From NCBI RefSeq assembly GCF_016925675.1, contig NZ_CP070506.1:2664501-2728500 (forward strand): a stretch of 64,000 nucleotides of DNA, read 5' to 3'. The stretch is from Pseudomonas hygromyciniae (GTDB taxonomy: Bacteria > Pseudomonadota > Gammaproteobacteria > Pseudomonadales > Pseudomonadaceae). The position numbers and the translations under genes were made by a program. This document shows positions 1 through 10,025 of this stretch, one piece after another; position 1 is the stretch's first letter, and the number at the start of each line of letters is the position of its first letter. The notes below the pieces were generated by a model. The model did no database searches. It saw nothing but the letters and a program-made list of their open reading frames with translations, and had not been told where the DNA came from.

Positions 1-813
1 GAGTTGCATGTCACCCATTCGGCCATCAGTCAGCAGATCAAGGTGCTGGAGCAAATCGTCGGGCTCACACTGTTTGTGCGCGAGGGGCGCGGTCTGCGGA
101 TCAGTGAAGATGGCCGGTTGTATGCGTTGCAGATCCGCCAGGCCCTGGGCGATATCGCCGACGCGACACGCTTGATCCAGGCCCAGCCCAAGCGCGATGA
201 GCTGGTGGTGGCGGTGTTGCCCTCATTTGGACGCTCCTGGCTGCTGCCGCGACTACCGGCGTTCCAGCGCCTTTATCCGCATATCAGCATTCGCTTGCAA
301 GCCACCCTGGCTATTACCAACTTGCATCAAGAGTCGGTGGACATGGCGATCCGCATGGGCAAGGGCGAATGGGAAGGGGTGGAGCAAAAACTGCTGTTTC
401 ACGACGAAGTGGTGGTGGTCGCGGCGCCCCACTTCAACGGCGGGCAATTGCCGCGAACCCCCGAACAAATCGTGCGCAGCCCGATTATCTACAGCAACGA
501 ATCCTGGCAGCCGTGGTGCCAGGCCGCTGGCATTGAAATGAGCACCGAACGCAAAGGCCTGTGCAGCAATGACTCCAACCTGGTACTGGAAGCGGTCCGG
601 CTGGGCCAGGGCATCGCCCTGGAGCGGCGTAGCCTGGTGCATGACGCCATCGTGCGCGGGGAGCTGGTGCAGCTGTGCGATATCAGCGCGCCGTATGCCT
701 ACCCGTATTGGTTGGCCTGGCCACCTCGGGAAAGCTCGGAAAGCAAACAGCGGGTGTTTTCCGAGTGGCTGCATGGGCAAGTGCAGTGCTATACGGCGCA
801 ATTGGCGAGCTAG
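1..813 (+). CDS. LysR-family transcriptional regulator, 5' end outside the window
   Basis: The frame is open from base 1 and ends with TAG at 811-813, so the start and roughly the first 25 residues lie outside the window. The visible part opens inside the helix-turn-helix (VTHSAISQQIKVLE, then LFVREGRGLRISEDG), the LysR DNA-binding pattern closest to the GcvA/AmpR branch. It continues into a LysR substrate-binding domain with typical segments such as VDMAIRMGKGEWEGV and LVLEAVRLGQGIAL. It should be a cytoplasmic, ligand-responsive DNA-binding regulator. The target and ligand cannot be told, because the usual divergent partner would be to the left of the window. Its stop overlaps the stop of the convergent small gene by two bases. 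Confidence 0.9.
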   Translation, partial: ELHVTHSAISQQIKVLEQIVGLTLFVREGRGLRISEDGRLYALQIRQALGDIADATRLIQAQPKRDELVVAVLPSFGRSWLLPRLPAFQRLYPHISIRLQATLAITNLHQESVDMAIRMGKGEWEGVEQKLLFHDEVVVVAAPHFNGGQLPRTPEQIVRSPIIYSNESWQPWCQAAGIEMSTERKGLCSNDSNLVLEAVRLGQGIALERRSLVHDAIVRGELVQLCDISAPYAYPYWLAWPPRESSESKQRVFSEWLHGQVQCYTAQLAS

Positions 814-1094
814 ACGAACGGCTGGCCGCTGAACCCGCGTGGCAGGCGCTGCAGGCCGGGCAGGGCGGTCAGGCGTTGGGTCCAGGCGCTGCGCCAGTCA
901 TTGCTGGCCTGGCCCGAGCGGGCCTTGCGTGCCGCGCGGCGCGATGCATTGCGCTGGTTGCGGCGGGCCTCTTTGTAGGCGTCGGTGTTACGGCAGGTGC
1001 GGCATTTGACCCGGTTCAATTCGACCGTGCAGGTGAGGTTATTGCCGTGATGGCCGCAAGCGAGGTGCCCGGCGACCTTGAAGTGAGTGACCAT
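810..1094 (-). CDS. small Cys/His-rich hypothetical protein (Zn-ribbon-like)
   Basis: The 94-residue frame starts at ATG 1094, preceded by AGAAGGAG at a good distance, which decides against an in-frame start 20 codons upstream. The N-terminal half carries paired ligands (ACGHHG, then NLTC, then CRTC), a pattern like a small zinc ribbon. The C-terminal half is rich in Arg and Ala (RRNQRNASRRAARKAR) and could bind nucleic acid. I do not recognise a named family, and zinc binding is inferred from Cys/His spacing only. It converges on the LysR gene with overlapping stops. The 295 bases between its start and the DUF533 gene show no further gene. Confidence 0.65.
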   Translation of the reverse strand: MVTHFKVAGHLACGHHGNNLTCTVELNRVKCRTCRNTDAYKEARRNQRNASRRAARKARSGQASNDWRSAWTQRLTALPGLQRLPRGFSGQPFV

Positions 1095-1389
1095 GTCAGC
1101 GTCTCCTTCTGTAAGGGTACGCGGCACCGTAAATCGGGTGATGCTCGCGCTCAAGGCCAGACCGGTTGAGGCCGTGCCCTTATATTTCCGACCGCACGCG
1201 CTGGCCAGCGTTCACCCCATGTCTTGACGCGTCGAATCTGAAGAATTCTCCCAGCCGTGACAGGCCCGCGGCGGATTTGCTGGGGCGCAGGCCCGCCGGC
1301 AAAACCACGCTTGCTGGCTGATCTTGGCGTTATAGGCAGCAGGGACTATTGTTGGTTGTCTGGCGCACAGCCCATAGGAGGGCGATACC

Positions 1390-2124
1390 ATGAACACCAG
1401 TGCTCTACTAGAACAACTGCTACGTGCAGGTCAAGCCTCGATGTCCCAGCAAGGCAGTTCGGCGGCATCCCAGGGCGGCGCGGGAGGGCTCGGTGGGTTG
1501 GGCGGTCTGCTCGGTGGTTTGCTCCGGGGCGGCGGCTCCGCACCCTCTGCGTCCGGCGGTGGTGGCCTGGGCGATCTGCTGGGTGGCCTGGGTGGGATGT
1601 TGGGCGGGACCCAGACGGGCGGTTCGACCCAGACACGTAGCGGCGGCACCAATTATGCGGCCTTGGCCTCATTGGGGATGATGGCGTTCCAGGCGTATCA
1701 AGCCTGGCAACGCCAGCAGGCCTCGGCGCCGCAACAGGCGTTGCAGACGGTTGATCAACTCTCCGGCGCCGACGTCGAGGCGCATAGCCATGCAGTGCTG
1801 CGTGCAATGATCGCGGCGGCCAAGGCAGATGGGCGGATTGATGAGAAAGAAGAGTTGTTGATCTCAACGGAGATCAAGCGCCACACCGACGATCCCGACT
1901 TGCAGCAATGGCTCGATGCCGAAGTCGCCAAGCGATTGGATGCGAAAGACTTTGCCGAATATGCCGGTGACCCCGCAGTAGCCGCTGAGGTCTACCTGGC
2001 CAGCGTAATGCTGGTGGATGACCAGCAGGAGGCCGAGCGCAGCTACCTGGACGATCTGGCGGCTGAGCTGGGCATCGAGCCTGAGTTGCAACTGCACCTC
2101 GAACAGCAAGCCAAACCAGCCTGA
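1390..2124 (+). CDS. DUF533 / TerB-fold protein (YebE-like)
   Basis: This 244-residue protein has three parts: a short N-terminal helix, a very Gly-rich stretch (about residues 28-80, GG-L repeats), and an acidic all-helical C-terminal domain from about residue 120. The C-terminal part (AMIAAAKADGRIDEKE, then LASVMLVDDQQEAERSYLDDLA) is the TerB-like fold of DUF533, as in E. coli YebE, an inner-membrane protein of unknown function with envelope-stress links in that species. The Gly-rich segment may serve as a membrane-associating linker. The start is fixed by AGGAGG seven bases upstream of the ATG. It stands alone, followed by a hairpin between it and the convergent secreted-protein gene. Despite the old TerB label, tellurite resistance should not be inferred. 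Confidence 0.85.
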   Translation: MNTSALLEQLLRAGQASMSQQGSSAASQGGAGGLGGLGGLLGGLLRGGGSAPSASGGGGLGDLLGGLGGMLGGTQTGGSTQTRSGGTNYAALASLGMMAFQAYQAWQRQQASAPQQALQTVDQLSGADVEAHSHAVLRAMIAAAKADGRIDEKEELLISTEIKRHTDDPDLQQWLDAEVAKRLDAKDFAEYAGDPAVAAEVYLASVMLVDDQQEAERSYLDDLAAELGIEPELQLHLEQQAKPA

Positions 2125-2133
2125 TACCCCCTA

Positions 2134-2166
2134 TAGACGCTGCCTCGCGCAGCGAAACAGCGTCTA
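2134..2166. terminator. hairpin between convergent genes
   Basis: TAGACGCTG (2134-2142) is matched by CAGCGTCTA (2158-2166) around a 15-base loop. It lies between the stops of the DUF533 gene and the convergent secreted-protein gene. There is no strong T-run on either side, so termination is inferred from position only. Confidence 0.45.
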
Positions 2167-2168
2167 CA

Positions 2169-2906
2169 TCAGTCTTTCAGAATCGCAGAGTCGCCCCCCG
2201 TGGTCAGCCAGCGGTCGCGATCCCCTGTGAGGTTGCGTCCGACCACCAGATCCACATCCACCTGCTTCCCCAGATGCAGCCGCGGCCCGGCCTGCCAGGC
2301 CTGGTCGCCGTGTTGCTGGCCATAGCGCTCCGCCAGCAGCGTCAGCGAGTCCGCCAAGCGGTATTCCAGGCCGGTGCCCCAGGTCAGCCGCTGGTTTTGT
2401 TCGCCATCGTCATAGGCGTGGCTCCAGCCGACATTGAGGTTCAGGCGCAGCGTCTCAAACGCTTGCCAAGTCAGCGGCACGCCCAGGTCTGCGCCGTCGA
2501 ATGGGTGCCGGCGGTCCACTGCGATATGCGCCGCCGCCGCCCAGGCGATCTCCACGCCCGCATCCTGCCAGGCCCACAAAGAACCCTTGAGCTGCGGGCT
2601 GAGCTGGGTCTGCTCGGGGTCATCCTCGATGGCAGCGCCCCATTGCAGGTTGGGCAATGCACTGGATGTGCAGGCGGCGGAGAGGGTGCTGCGCTGGGGT
2701 GAGCGGGTGTAGCCGGCGTCGACATTGCATTCGCCAGGGGCGTTGATCGCGCCATCGTCCACCACATAAGTACCGCCTGCGGCAAAGGCCTTGGACAGCA
2801 GGCCGACGGCCAGGGTGGTGACGATAAAGATCAGGTTGCGGCGCAGCGCCCGTTGCCGCGACGCCGGTAGCCAGGTGAAGGCCGAAAGTAGGGAGTGTTT
2901 GTGCAT
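2169..2906 (-). CDS. secreted / outer-membrane protein of unknown function
   Basis: With ATG at 2906 the product is 245 residues. The N-terminus has a basic segment (RQRALRR) followed by a hydrophobic stretch ending near SKAFA-A, a plausible Sec signal peptide. The mature part alternates short polar and aromatic strands (LRLNLNVGWSHAY, LTWGTGLEYRLADSLTLLAE, WQAGPRLHLG), which looks like a small outer-membrane beta-barrel or a transport-outer-membrane-like domain. A TTG five codons upstream is an alternative start. I do not recognise the family by name. The gene converges on the DUF533 gene and is separated from mgtA by a REPIN, so it is probably a single-gene unit. Confidence 0.65.
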   Translation of the reverse strand: MHKHSLLSAFTWLPASRQRALRRNLIFIVTTLAVGLLSKAFAAGGTYVVDDGAINAPGECNVDAGYTRSPQRSTLSAACTSSALPNLQWGAAIEDDPEQTQLSPQLKGSLWAWQDAGVEIAWAAAAHIAVDRRHPFDGADLGVPLTWQAFETLRLNLNVGWSHAYDDGEQNQRLTWGTGLEYRLADSLTLLAERYGQQHGDQAWQAGPRLHLGKQVDVDLVVGRNLTGDRDRWLTTGGDSAILKD

Positions 2907-2966
2907 GGGCTCATGTTCCAAGTGAACGAGTTATCTGTAGTAATTGGGCGTGGCGAGCGTTTTTTT

Positions 2967-3128
2967 GTGGCGAGCGGGCTTGTCGGAACGCCGCATCGCC
3001 CGCGCTGGGCTGCGAAGCAGCCCTAATAGAGTCAATGAGTTCTATCAGATAGCCCAAGGTGGCAGGTTTTGGGGCTGCTTCGCAGCCCAGCGCGGGCGAT
3101 GCGGCGTTCCGACAAGCCCGCTCGCCAC
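2967..3128. repeat. REPIN, GTGGCGAGCGGGCTTG family
   Basis: Two inverted REP ends (GTGGCGAGCGGGCTTG and CAAGCCCGCTCGCCAC) flank a spacer that itself contains a long complementary pair (GTCGGAACGCCGCATCGCCC and its reverse complement). It is the same REP family as the arrays at 21.2 kb and 40.2 kb, but in single copy. It fills most of the 247-base gap between the secreted-protein gene and mgtA and may act as a transcription barrier. Confidence 0.9.
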
Positions 3129-3153
3129 AACAGGCCCGCTTAGCGCCGCAAAC

Positions 3154-5865
3154 TCAGTACCACTGCTTGAAGCGGCGGATGTAGAGGGTCTTCATCAGTT
3201 GCGCCACGCAGCAGTAGGCGAGCAGGGTGCCGACCAGCCATGGGAAATACGCCCAAGGCAACGGTTGCAGGCCCACGAGGGTGCCCAGGGGCGAGAACGG
3301 CACATAGATCCCCAGCGCGATCACCAGGCCGGTCATCAGCAACACCGGCCAGGCCGCCGTGCTCTGGAAGAACGGGATCTTGCGGGTGCGCAGCATGTGC
3401 ACCACCAGGGTCTGGGAGAGCAGCCCTTCGACGAACCAGCCGGACTGGAACAGGGTCTGCATTTCCACGCTATTGGCCGAAAACACGTACCACATCAGGG
3501 CAAAGGTGGTGATGTCGAAGATCGACGAGGTCGGCCCGATCCAGATCATGAAGCGCCCGATGTTCTGCGCGTCCCACTTGCGTGGCTTGGCCAGGTATTC
3601 CTTGTCCATCTTGTCCCACGGCAAGGCCAGTTGGGAGATGTCGTACATCAGGTTTTGCAGGAGCAGGTGGATCGCCAGCATCGGCATGAAGGGAATGAAC
3701 GCACTGGCTACCAGCACCGAGAACACGTTGCCGAAGTTGGAACTGGCCGTCATGTTCAGGTACTTCATGATATTGCCGAAGGTCTCGCGGCCTTTAAGTA
3801 CGCCCTCCTCGAGGACCATCAGGCTCTTTTCCAGGAGGATGATATCGGCCGACTCCTTGGCAATATCCGTTGCGCTGTCCACCGAGATGCCGACGTCGGC
3901 ATCGCGCAGGGCTGGCGCATCATTGATCCCGTCGCCGAGGAAACCCACGGTGTGACCGTTGGACTGCAGGGCCTTGAGCACCCGGGACTTTTGCAGCGGG
4001 GTCAGCTTGGCGAACACCGTGCGCTGTTCGACCTGCTGCTTGAGAGTGGCATCGTCCATGGCCTCGATGTCCACGCCCAGCAGCGGCTCGCCGGGCTCCA
4101 GGCCGACCTGGCGGCAGATGGTGCGGGTGACCACGGCGTTATCGCCGGTCAGCACTTTGACGGCGACACCGATCTCTTGCAGCGCTGCAATGGCCGGGCC
4201 GGCGGTTTCCTTCGGCGGATCGAGGAAGGTCAGGAAGCCATGGATCACCAGGTTGCGTTCATCGGCGGGGGTGTATTGCTGGCGCGCCAGGGCCTTGGGA
4301 ATGTTGCGGGTGGCCACCACCAACACGCGGAAACCGTCTTCGTTGAACTCGCTGGCAGTGTGCAGCAACTCCTGACGACGCCGCTCATCCAGGGCCACGG
4401 CGCTAGTGCCTTCCATCACATGGGTGGCGATATCGAGCATTTCTTCCACGGCGCCCTTGCACACCAGCAGGTGATCGCCATGGCTGTCCTTGACCACAAT
4501 CGACAAGCGGCGGCGGACAAAGTCGAAGGGCAGTTCATCGACCTTGCTGTAGGCAAACGGCACCTGGAACTTTGGATTGTGCTGGGAGAATGCAAGCACC
4601 GCCTGGTCCATCAGGTTCTTCATGCCGCTTTGGTGATGGCTGTTGAGCCAGGCCAGGGACAGTACTTGGTCATCCCGCTGGCCGAACGCATTGACGTGGT
4701 GTTCGAGGATGATTTTGTCCTGGGTCAGGGTGCCGGTCTTGTCGGTGCACAGCACGTCCATCGAACCGAAGTTCTGGATCGCATTCAGGCGCTTGACCAC
4801 CACTTTGCGCTTGGCCATGGCGTTGGCGCCCTTGGCCAAGTTGGCGCTGACGATCATCGGCAGCATTTCCGGGGTCAGGCCCACGGCCACCGCCAAGGCA
4901 AACAGGAAGGCGTCGCCCCAGTCGCCCTTGGAAAAGCCATTGAGGAAAAACACGATGGGCACCATCACCAGCATGAAGCGGATCAGCAGCCAACTGACGC
5001 TGTTCACCCCGCGGTCAAAGGCAGTCTGCACCCGCGAGCCAACGATGGCCTTTGCCAGCGAACCGAAATAGGTACGTGGCCCGGTCGCCACCACTACCGC
5101 CTGGGCGCGGCCGCTGACCACGTTGGTGCCCATGAAGCAGATGTTGGGCAGGTCCAGCAGGTTGCTCTGGTCGGCGGCGCCGAGGGTGGCGGATTTTTGC
5201 GTGACGTCGCCCAGGGTGTCGTACTTCTCCACCGGCAAGGCTTCACCGGTTAGCACAGCCTGGCTGATAAACAGATCGCGGGACTCGATCAGGCGGACAT
5301 CGGCCGGGATCATGTCGCCAGCCGACAGTTGCACGATATCGCCGGCCACCAGATCACGCATCGGCACTTCGCGCAGGGTGGGCTTGGCGCCGACCTGCTC
5401 ACGGCGCAGCACCGTGGCAGTGGTGCGCACCATCGCCTTGAGGGCTTCGGCGGACTTGGCCGAGCGGTGTTCCTGCCAAAAGCGCAGCAGGCTGCTCAGG
5501 GCGACCATGGTCATGATGATGATGACCTTGGTCAGGTCCACTTCCTCACCGGCGCGCAGCGGCAGCCAGTAGTCGGTGACAAAGCTGATCACCGCGAGGG
5601 TCAGCAACACGTAGATAAACGGGTTGTTCAGGGCCTGGAGGAACTGCACCATCGCGTGGGGCGGCTTGTCGTGGGCCACCTCGTTATAGCCTTCGCGCTG
5701 CAGGCGGGCGTTGGCGTCCAGTTCGGTCAGGCCGTCCTTGGTCGCCCGGACGTTGGCCAGGGTGGCCGCCAGGCCGTTTTGCGCTTCGCGGGCGGCGCGC
5801 ATCGACAGTTTGCTGGCGTTGGCGGTGGTGTTGTCTGGACGTTGTTTAGTGTTTACGGCGCTCAT
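3154..5865 (-). CDS. mgtA: magnesium-translocating P-type ATPase MgtA
   Basis: The 903-residue inner-membrane ATPase imports Mg2+ at the cost of ATP (P3B class). The phosphorylation motif DKTGTLT has its Asp near residue 375. The actuator-domain TGEALPVEK loop, the hinge motif GDGINDAPALRDADVGISV and the LTPEM membrane motif are all intact, and about ten membrane segments can be seen. The start at 5865 is chosen because AGGAG sits just upstream and the protein then begins as usual for the family. An upstream in-frame extension has no RBS. Roughly 200 bases separate it from the small gene upstream. In other bacteria mgtA answers to PhoPQ and low Mg2+, and a hexamer direct repeat further upstream fits a response-regulator site, but this is only suggestive. 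Confidence 0.96.
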   Translation of the reverse strand: MSAVNTKQRPDNTTANASKLSMRAAREAQNGLAATLANVRATKDGLTELDANARLQREGYNEVAHDKPPHAMVQFLQALNNPFIYVLLTLAVISFVTDYWLPLRAGEEVDLTKVIIIMTMVALSSLLRFWQEHRSAKSAEALKAMVRTTATVLRREQVGAKPTLREVPMRDLVAGDIVQLSAGDMIPADVRLIESRDLFISQAVLTGEALPVEKYDTLGDVTQKSATLGAADQSNLLDLPNICFMGTNVVSGRAQAVVVATGPRTYFGSLAKAIVGSRVQTAFDRGVNSVSWLLIRFMLVMVPIVFFLNGFSKGDWGDAFLFALAVAVGLTPEMLPMIVSANLAKGANAMAKRKVVVKRLNAIQNFGSMDVLCTDKTGTLTQDKIILEHHVNAFGQRDDQVLSLAWLNSHHQSGMKNLMDQAVLAFSQHNPKFQVPFAYSKVDELPFDFVRRRLSIVVKDSHGDHLLVCKGAVEEMLDIATHVMEGTSAVALDERRRQELLHTASEFNEDGFRVLVVATRNIPKALARQQYTPADERNLVIHGFLTFLDPPKETAGPAIAALQEIGVAVKVLTGDNAVVTRTICRQVGLEPGEPLLGVDIEAMDDATLKQQVEQRTVFAKLTPLQKSRVLKALQSNGHTVGFLGDGINDAPALRDADVGISVDSATDIAKESADIILLEKSLMVLEEGVLKGRETFGNIMKYLNMTASSNFGNVFSVLVASAFIPFMPMLAIHLLLQNLMYDISQLALPWDKMDKEYLAKPRKWDAQNIGRFMIWIGPTSSIFDITTFALMWYVFSANSVEMQTLFQSGWFVEGLLSQTLVVHMLRTRKIPFFQSTAAWPVLLMTGLVIALGIYVPFSPLGTLVGLQPLPWAYFPWLVGTLLAYCCVAQLMKTLYIRRFKQWY

Positions 5866-6068
5866 GGTTTTACTCCTGTCGACATACCCGTTACTTGCCT
5901 GGCAGGCGAGCGCAAGTATGCCGATTCGCAATGTTTGCGATCAGTTCCAATAACTTTAAAGAGGTGAGTTAATTAACGGGCGCGCAGAAAACTACGGCTG
6001 GCTTAGTTCGCAAGGAACGCCAGTTAATTAATTGACCAATAATCAGGAAGTTGCTGTTTCCAGTCAGC

Positions 6069-6353
6069 TTATGCCGCGCGAGCGCTCAGCATCAGGCGCG
6101 CTTGGGCAAGCAGGCTGGAAACGCTCCGTCTCTGCGGATCTTGAGGGTCGGCGTGGTCCCATTGCTGAACCAGATGGCCGGTGGTGGGGCACAGGCGCCA
6201 GTGCGCCTGCAGGTGGGCCTGGCTGATATGCGGGGAAGGGGAGGCAAAGGCCGTGCGCACAGGGGCGACGCCCCTATCAGCACGGCACAGCTTGGCACGC
6301 AGGGCTGAGGCCAGCGTGCGTACATCAGGTAGAACAAGGGTCTGGAAATTCAT
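6069..6353 (-). CDS. 94-residue hypothetical protein upstream of mgtA
   Basis: The ATG at 6353 follows GAGGTG at a good distance. The product is soluble-looking, with no signal or membrane segment. Its most structured stretch is HWRLCPTTGHLVQQWDHA. I cannot assign a family. It reads the same way as mgtA, 203 bases upstream, and could be co-transcribed and Mg2+-controlled. The gap between them contains GTTAATTAAC-like AT palindromes and a CTGGC/GCCAG dyad near 6000-6030, so a leader or attenuator there is possible. Confidence 0.55.
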   Translation of the reverse strand: MNFQTLVLPDVRTLASALRAKLCRADRGVAPVRTAFASPSPHISQAHLQAHWRLCPTTGHLVQQWDHADPQDPQRRSVSSLLAQARLMLSARAA

Positions 6354-6622
6354 AACACACCTCGGGACCGGACTGGCGCCGGTGCAAGGCAGTTACGTTG
6401 GAGCATCAAGCTCTAGCGCAGCGTACCCGGCCTGGAAGGCGAGTCCCGTCATTACTCTGGGTTTGGCGCCCGACCCCCGCATTCGCGGGTGAAGGACAGC
6501 AACTAGATACTGTGTCCATTGGCTTCTTTTGTGAGGTTGAAAAAAGGCCCGAGTTGCAGGCACGGGCAATCTACTCAGACAGGCAGTGGATGTCAAACAC
6601 TCATCAACTTGTTTGTTGCCCG

Positions 6623-6639
6623 TTCAGACTTCATTCAGA
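6623..6639 (-). promoter_or_regulatory. hexamer direct repeat, candidate response-regulator box
   Basis: TTCAGA-N5-TTCAGA on the plus strand (TCTGAA-N5-TCTGAA on minus) has the 11-bp period typical of OmpR/PhoB-type regulators. It lies in the 309-base gene-free stretch 6354-6662, upstream of the small gene and mgtA. The rest of that stretch holds only a GCGCCCGACCCCCGCATTCG-like GC-rich segment, and no gene was found there. The hexamer does not match the PhoP consensus (TGTTTA), so the regulator is open. Confidence 0.25.
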
Positions 6640-6662
6640 TTGGCACTGTTCAACATATAAGT

Positions 6663-7274
6663 TCAAAGACTATAGGCGGCCAGTAACGCCAGATAGATCA
6701 ATACCAGCCCACATGCACCGTGACTGATCCGTTGCCAAGTTGGCGAGGCGTTCTTTCGCAAAACATTCACTAATCCCGCGATCAAAAAGCACGACAGGAT
6801 CGAGGCCAGCATAAAACCTGAGAAGAACATCAGGGTCTGGCCATGGCTCGGGGTGGCGCCAACGATGCCTGACAGAGCACTGCCCAAGGCGCCCCAGTAC
6901 ACAATGTTCTTCGGGTTGGCCAAGGAGATGGCGGCCCCGACCATCAGCGCATTGCGCCCGGTGCTGGCCGGGGCGCTGTCGGGTTGCGGCAGGCGCCAGG
7001 CATCCAGCAGGCTGCGCAGGCCGAGCCAGGCCAGGTACAGCGCGCAAACAGCCGTCAACGGCACGCGCACCGCTTCGTGCTGGATCAACAGGGCCATGCC
7101 GGTCAGGCCAATCACCGCCCAGGTCGCGTCGCCCACCAGCGAGCCGATCTGCACCAGCAGCGCCGGGGTGAATCCGTGCAACAGGCCACGGCGCAGGGTT
7201 TCCGCCAGCACGGCGCCGGGGGACAGGCAAAACACAAAGCCGAACACCAACGCGGAAAAAAAGATCGTCAACAT
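6663..7274 (-). CDS. LysE/RhtB-family amino-acid exporter
   Basis: This 203-residue inner-membrane protein has about six hydrophobic segments and the family's N-terminal signature LSPGAVLAETLRRGL, followed by GSLVGDATWAVIGLTG and NPKNIVYWGALG. LysE/RhtB proteins export amino acids or related small molecules by proton antiport. ATG 7274 is preferred, since it lies behind a G-rich RBS (GGGGGTGG), over a TTG four codons upstream. It sits 44 bases downstream of an AraC-type regulator on the same strand, a common regulator-exporter pairing that suggests induction by the exported compound. The substrate is not predictable. Confidence 0.9.
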   Translation of the reverse strand: MLTIFFSALVFGFVFCLSPGAVLAETLRRGLLHGFTPALLVQIGSLVGDATWAVIGLTGMALLIQHEAVRVPLTAVCALYLAWLGLRSLLDAWRLPQPDSAPASTGRNALMVGAAISLANPKNIVYWGALGSALSGIVGATPSHGQTLMFFSGFMLASILSCFLIAGLVNVLRKNASPTWQRISHGACGLVLIYLALLAAYSL

Positions 7275-7318
7275 CACCACCCCCAAAATTAACCACTAAC
7301 TCCTGTAGGAACCGGCTC

Positions 7319-8146
7319 CTACAGGTCAGTTTGAGGCTGGGGGAGCCGAACTGTCTTGGACCGGATTGCGCTTTGATAGCGTCCTGGGGTGATGCCATAC
7401 GCCGCACGGAAGTGGCGATTGAGATGGCTCTGGTCGGCAAACCCCAGGTCATGGGCGACCTCGGCGGCGCCCAGGCCACTGCGCAACAAGCCTTGTGCGC
7501 GGCGGGTACGCAGTTGCATGGCCCACTGGCGCGGACTCAGGCCGGTTTCTTTCTGGAAGGTGCGCAAGACGTGGAATTTGGACAGGCCCAACTCGTCGCC
7601 CAGGGCATCCAGGGCCACGCCCTGCTGTAACTGCGCGGCGAGCAATTCCTGGGCCTGGGCGACTAACTGTGAGCCCGCGCTGGCACTTCCCGGCAGGCGT
7701 ACACCACTGAGCCTGACCACCTCGGCCAGCCTCAACACCAGCGCATCTTCGCTGAGCCCGCGCACCAGCGGGTCGGCGCTTAATGCGCCCTTGGCGGCCT
7801 GCGCCAGTTGCGCCGCCAAAGCGGGGGCAAAACATAGCGCGCGGTCGAACTCCAGGTGCGCCAGCCCCAGGTCGGCGGCCAGGCGGTCGGCACCGGCGTA
7901 CAGGCTGACAAAGTGCCAGGGCGCGCCCTGGGCAGCGCCGCCGCCCTGGATCTGGCCGGGGTTGTACAGGGTAATACTGCCGGGCCCGGCCTCGAAGGTG
8001 TGGCGGTCCAGCCAGACCTTTTCCTCACCGATCAGGTTGACGCCAATCACGCACTCGTCGTGGCTATGACGGGCAAACGTCAGGCCGCTGCAGGTGGTGC
8101 TGCTGATTTCGTAAGGGCCCAGCCAGGCGTGGTGCAGGGAACTCAT
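7319..8146 (-). CDS. AraC-family transcriptional regulator
   Basis: About 275 residues. The N-terminal half is a cupin-type ligand domain (FARHSHDECVIGVNLIG, then GSITLYNPGQIQGG). The C-terminal 100 residues hold the two HTH motifs of AraC/XylS proteins (LDALGDELGLSKFHVLRTF, then AAEVAHDLGFADQSHLNRHF) with the usual FRAAYGITPGRY tail. Start choice is uncertain: ATG 8146 gives the usual N-terminus, while ATG 8182 would add 12 residues, and neither has a strong RBS. It probably controls the LysE exporter immediately downstream. Confidence 0.9.
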   Translation of the reverse strand: MSSLHHAWLGPYEISSTTCSGLTFARHSHDECVIGVNLIGEEKVWLDRHTFEAGPGSITLYNPGQIQGGGAAQGAPWHFVSLYAGADRLAADLGLAHLEFDRALCFAPALAAQLAQAAKGALSADPLVRGLSEDALVLRLAEVVRLSGVRLPGSASAGSQLVAQAQELLAAQLQQGVALDALGDELGLSKFHVLRTFQKETGLSPRQWAMQLRTRRAQGLLRSGLGAAEVAHDLGFADQSHLNRHFRAAYGITPGRYQSAIRSKTVRLPQPQTDL

Positions 8147-8240
8147 GGGAAGGACTCGGGTGGTCGCAGGTGGTGAAAGCATACGCGCCTAATGCTGCCT
8201 GAATCGACGGGTGCAGAGGCCGAGTCATGCCATGCTGCGC

Positions 8241-8711
8241 TTATAACGAGCCAATACGATCCAGTTCAGCCTTGATCTGTGCCGCATCGAGGCGGCTGAA
8301 CGGGATGGCGAACAGCGCCCGGCAGCGGGTTTCGATGATTTGCAGGGTGGCCTGGAAGGCGGCGTCAATCTGGGCCTCATCGCCGTGTAGGGCCGATGGA
8401 TCCTCAAGTCCCCAATGCGCCTTGATTGCGGGGCCAAAGTACACCGGGCAGGCTTCCTGGGCGGCTTTGTCACACACGCTGATCACAATGTCTGGCGGGC
8501 TGCCTGCAAACGCGTCGTTGCCTTTGCTGTACAAACCGTCGGTGCTGATACCCGCAGCTTGTAATGTACTCAAGGTGCGAGGCAGCACCTGGCCCTTGGG
8601 AACGCTGCCGGAACTGACGGCGTGTAACCCTGGTGGTGTGAGGTGGTTGAACAGGGCTTCGCTGAGGATGCTGCGGCAGCTGTTGGCGGTGCAGATGAAC
8701 AGGACTTTCAT
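8241..8711 (-). CDS. arsC: arsenate reductase ArsC (low-molecular-weight phosphatase type)
   Basis: The 156-residue cytoplasmic enzyme reduces arsenate to arsenite for export. The N-terminal P-loop MKVLFICTANSCRS is the CX5R active site of the LMW tyrosine-phosphatase fold, and the later Cys residues (VCDKAAQEACPVYF) correspond to the thiol relay of the thioredoxin-coupled branch. It is the last gene of arsR-arsB-arsC, 12 bases behind arsB, so translation is probably coupled. The start is conserved and lies just after the arsB stop with a GGAG-type RBS. Confidence 0.95.
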   Translation of the reverse strand: MKVLFICTANSCRSILSEALFNHLTPPGLHAVSSGSVPKGQVLPRTLSTLQAAGISTDGLYSKGNDAFAGSPPDIVISVCDKAAQEACPVYFGPAIKAHWGLEDPSALHGDEAQIDAAFQATLQIIETRCRALFAIPFSRLDAAQIKAELDRIGSL

Positions 8712-8723
8712 GGCAACTCTCCG

Positions 8724-10007
<1,284 letters not shown>

Positions 10008-10025
10008 GAAAATGTTCTCCAAAGG

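Noticed and set aside
1390..2124. Tellurite resistance gene
   Set aside because: Only the generic TerB-like fold (DUF533) is present, without the ter operon, so the resistance label is not supported.
2944..5253. 769-codon open frame on the plus strand opposite mgtA
   Set aside because: It is antisense to a certain gene. The translation is rich in His, Gln and Gly with no domain, typical of the third-position GC effect.
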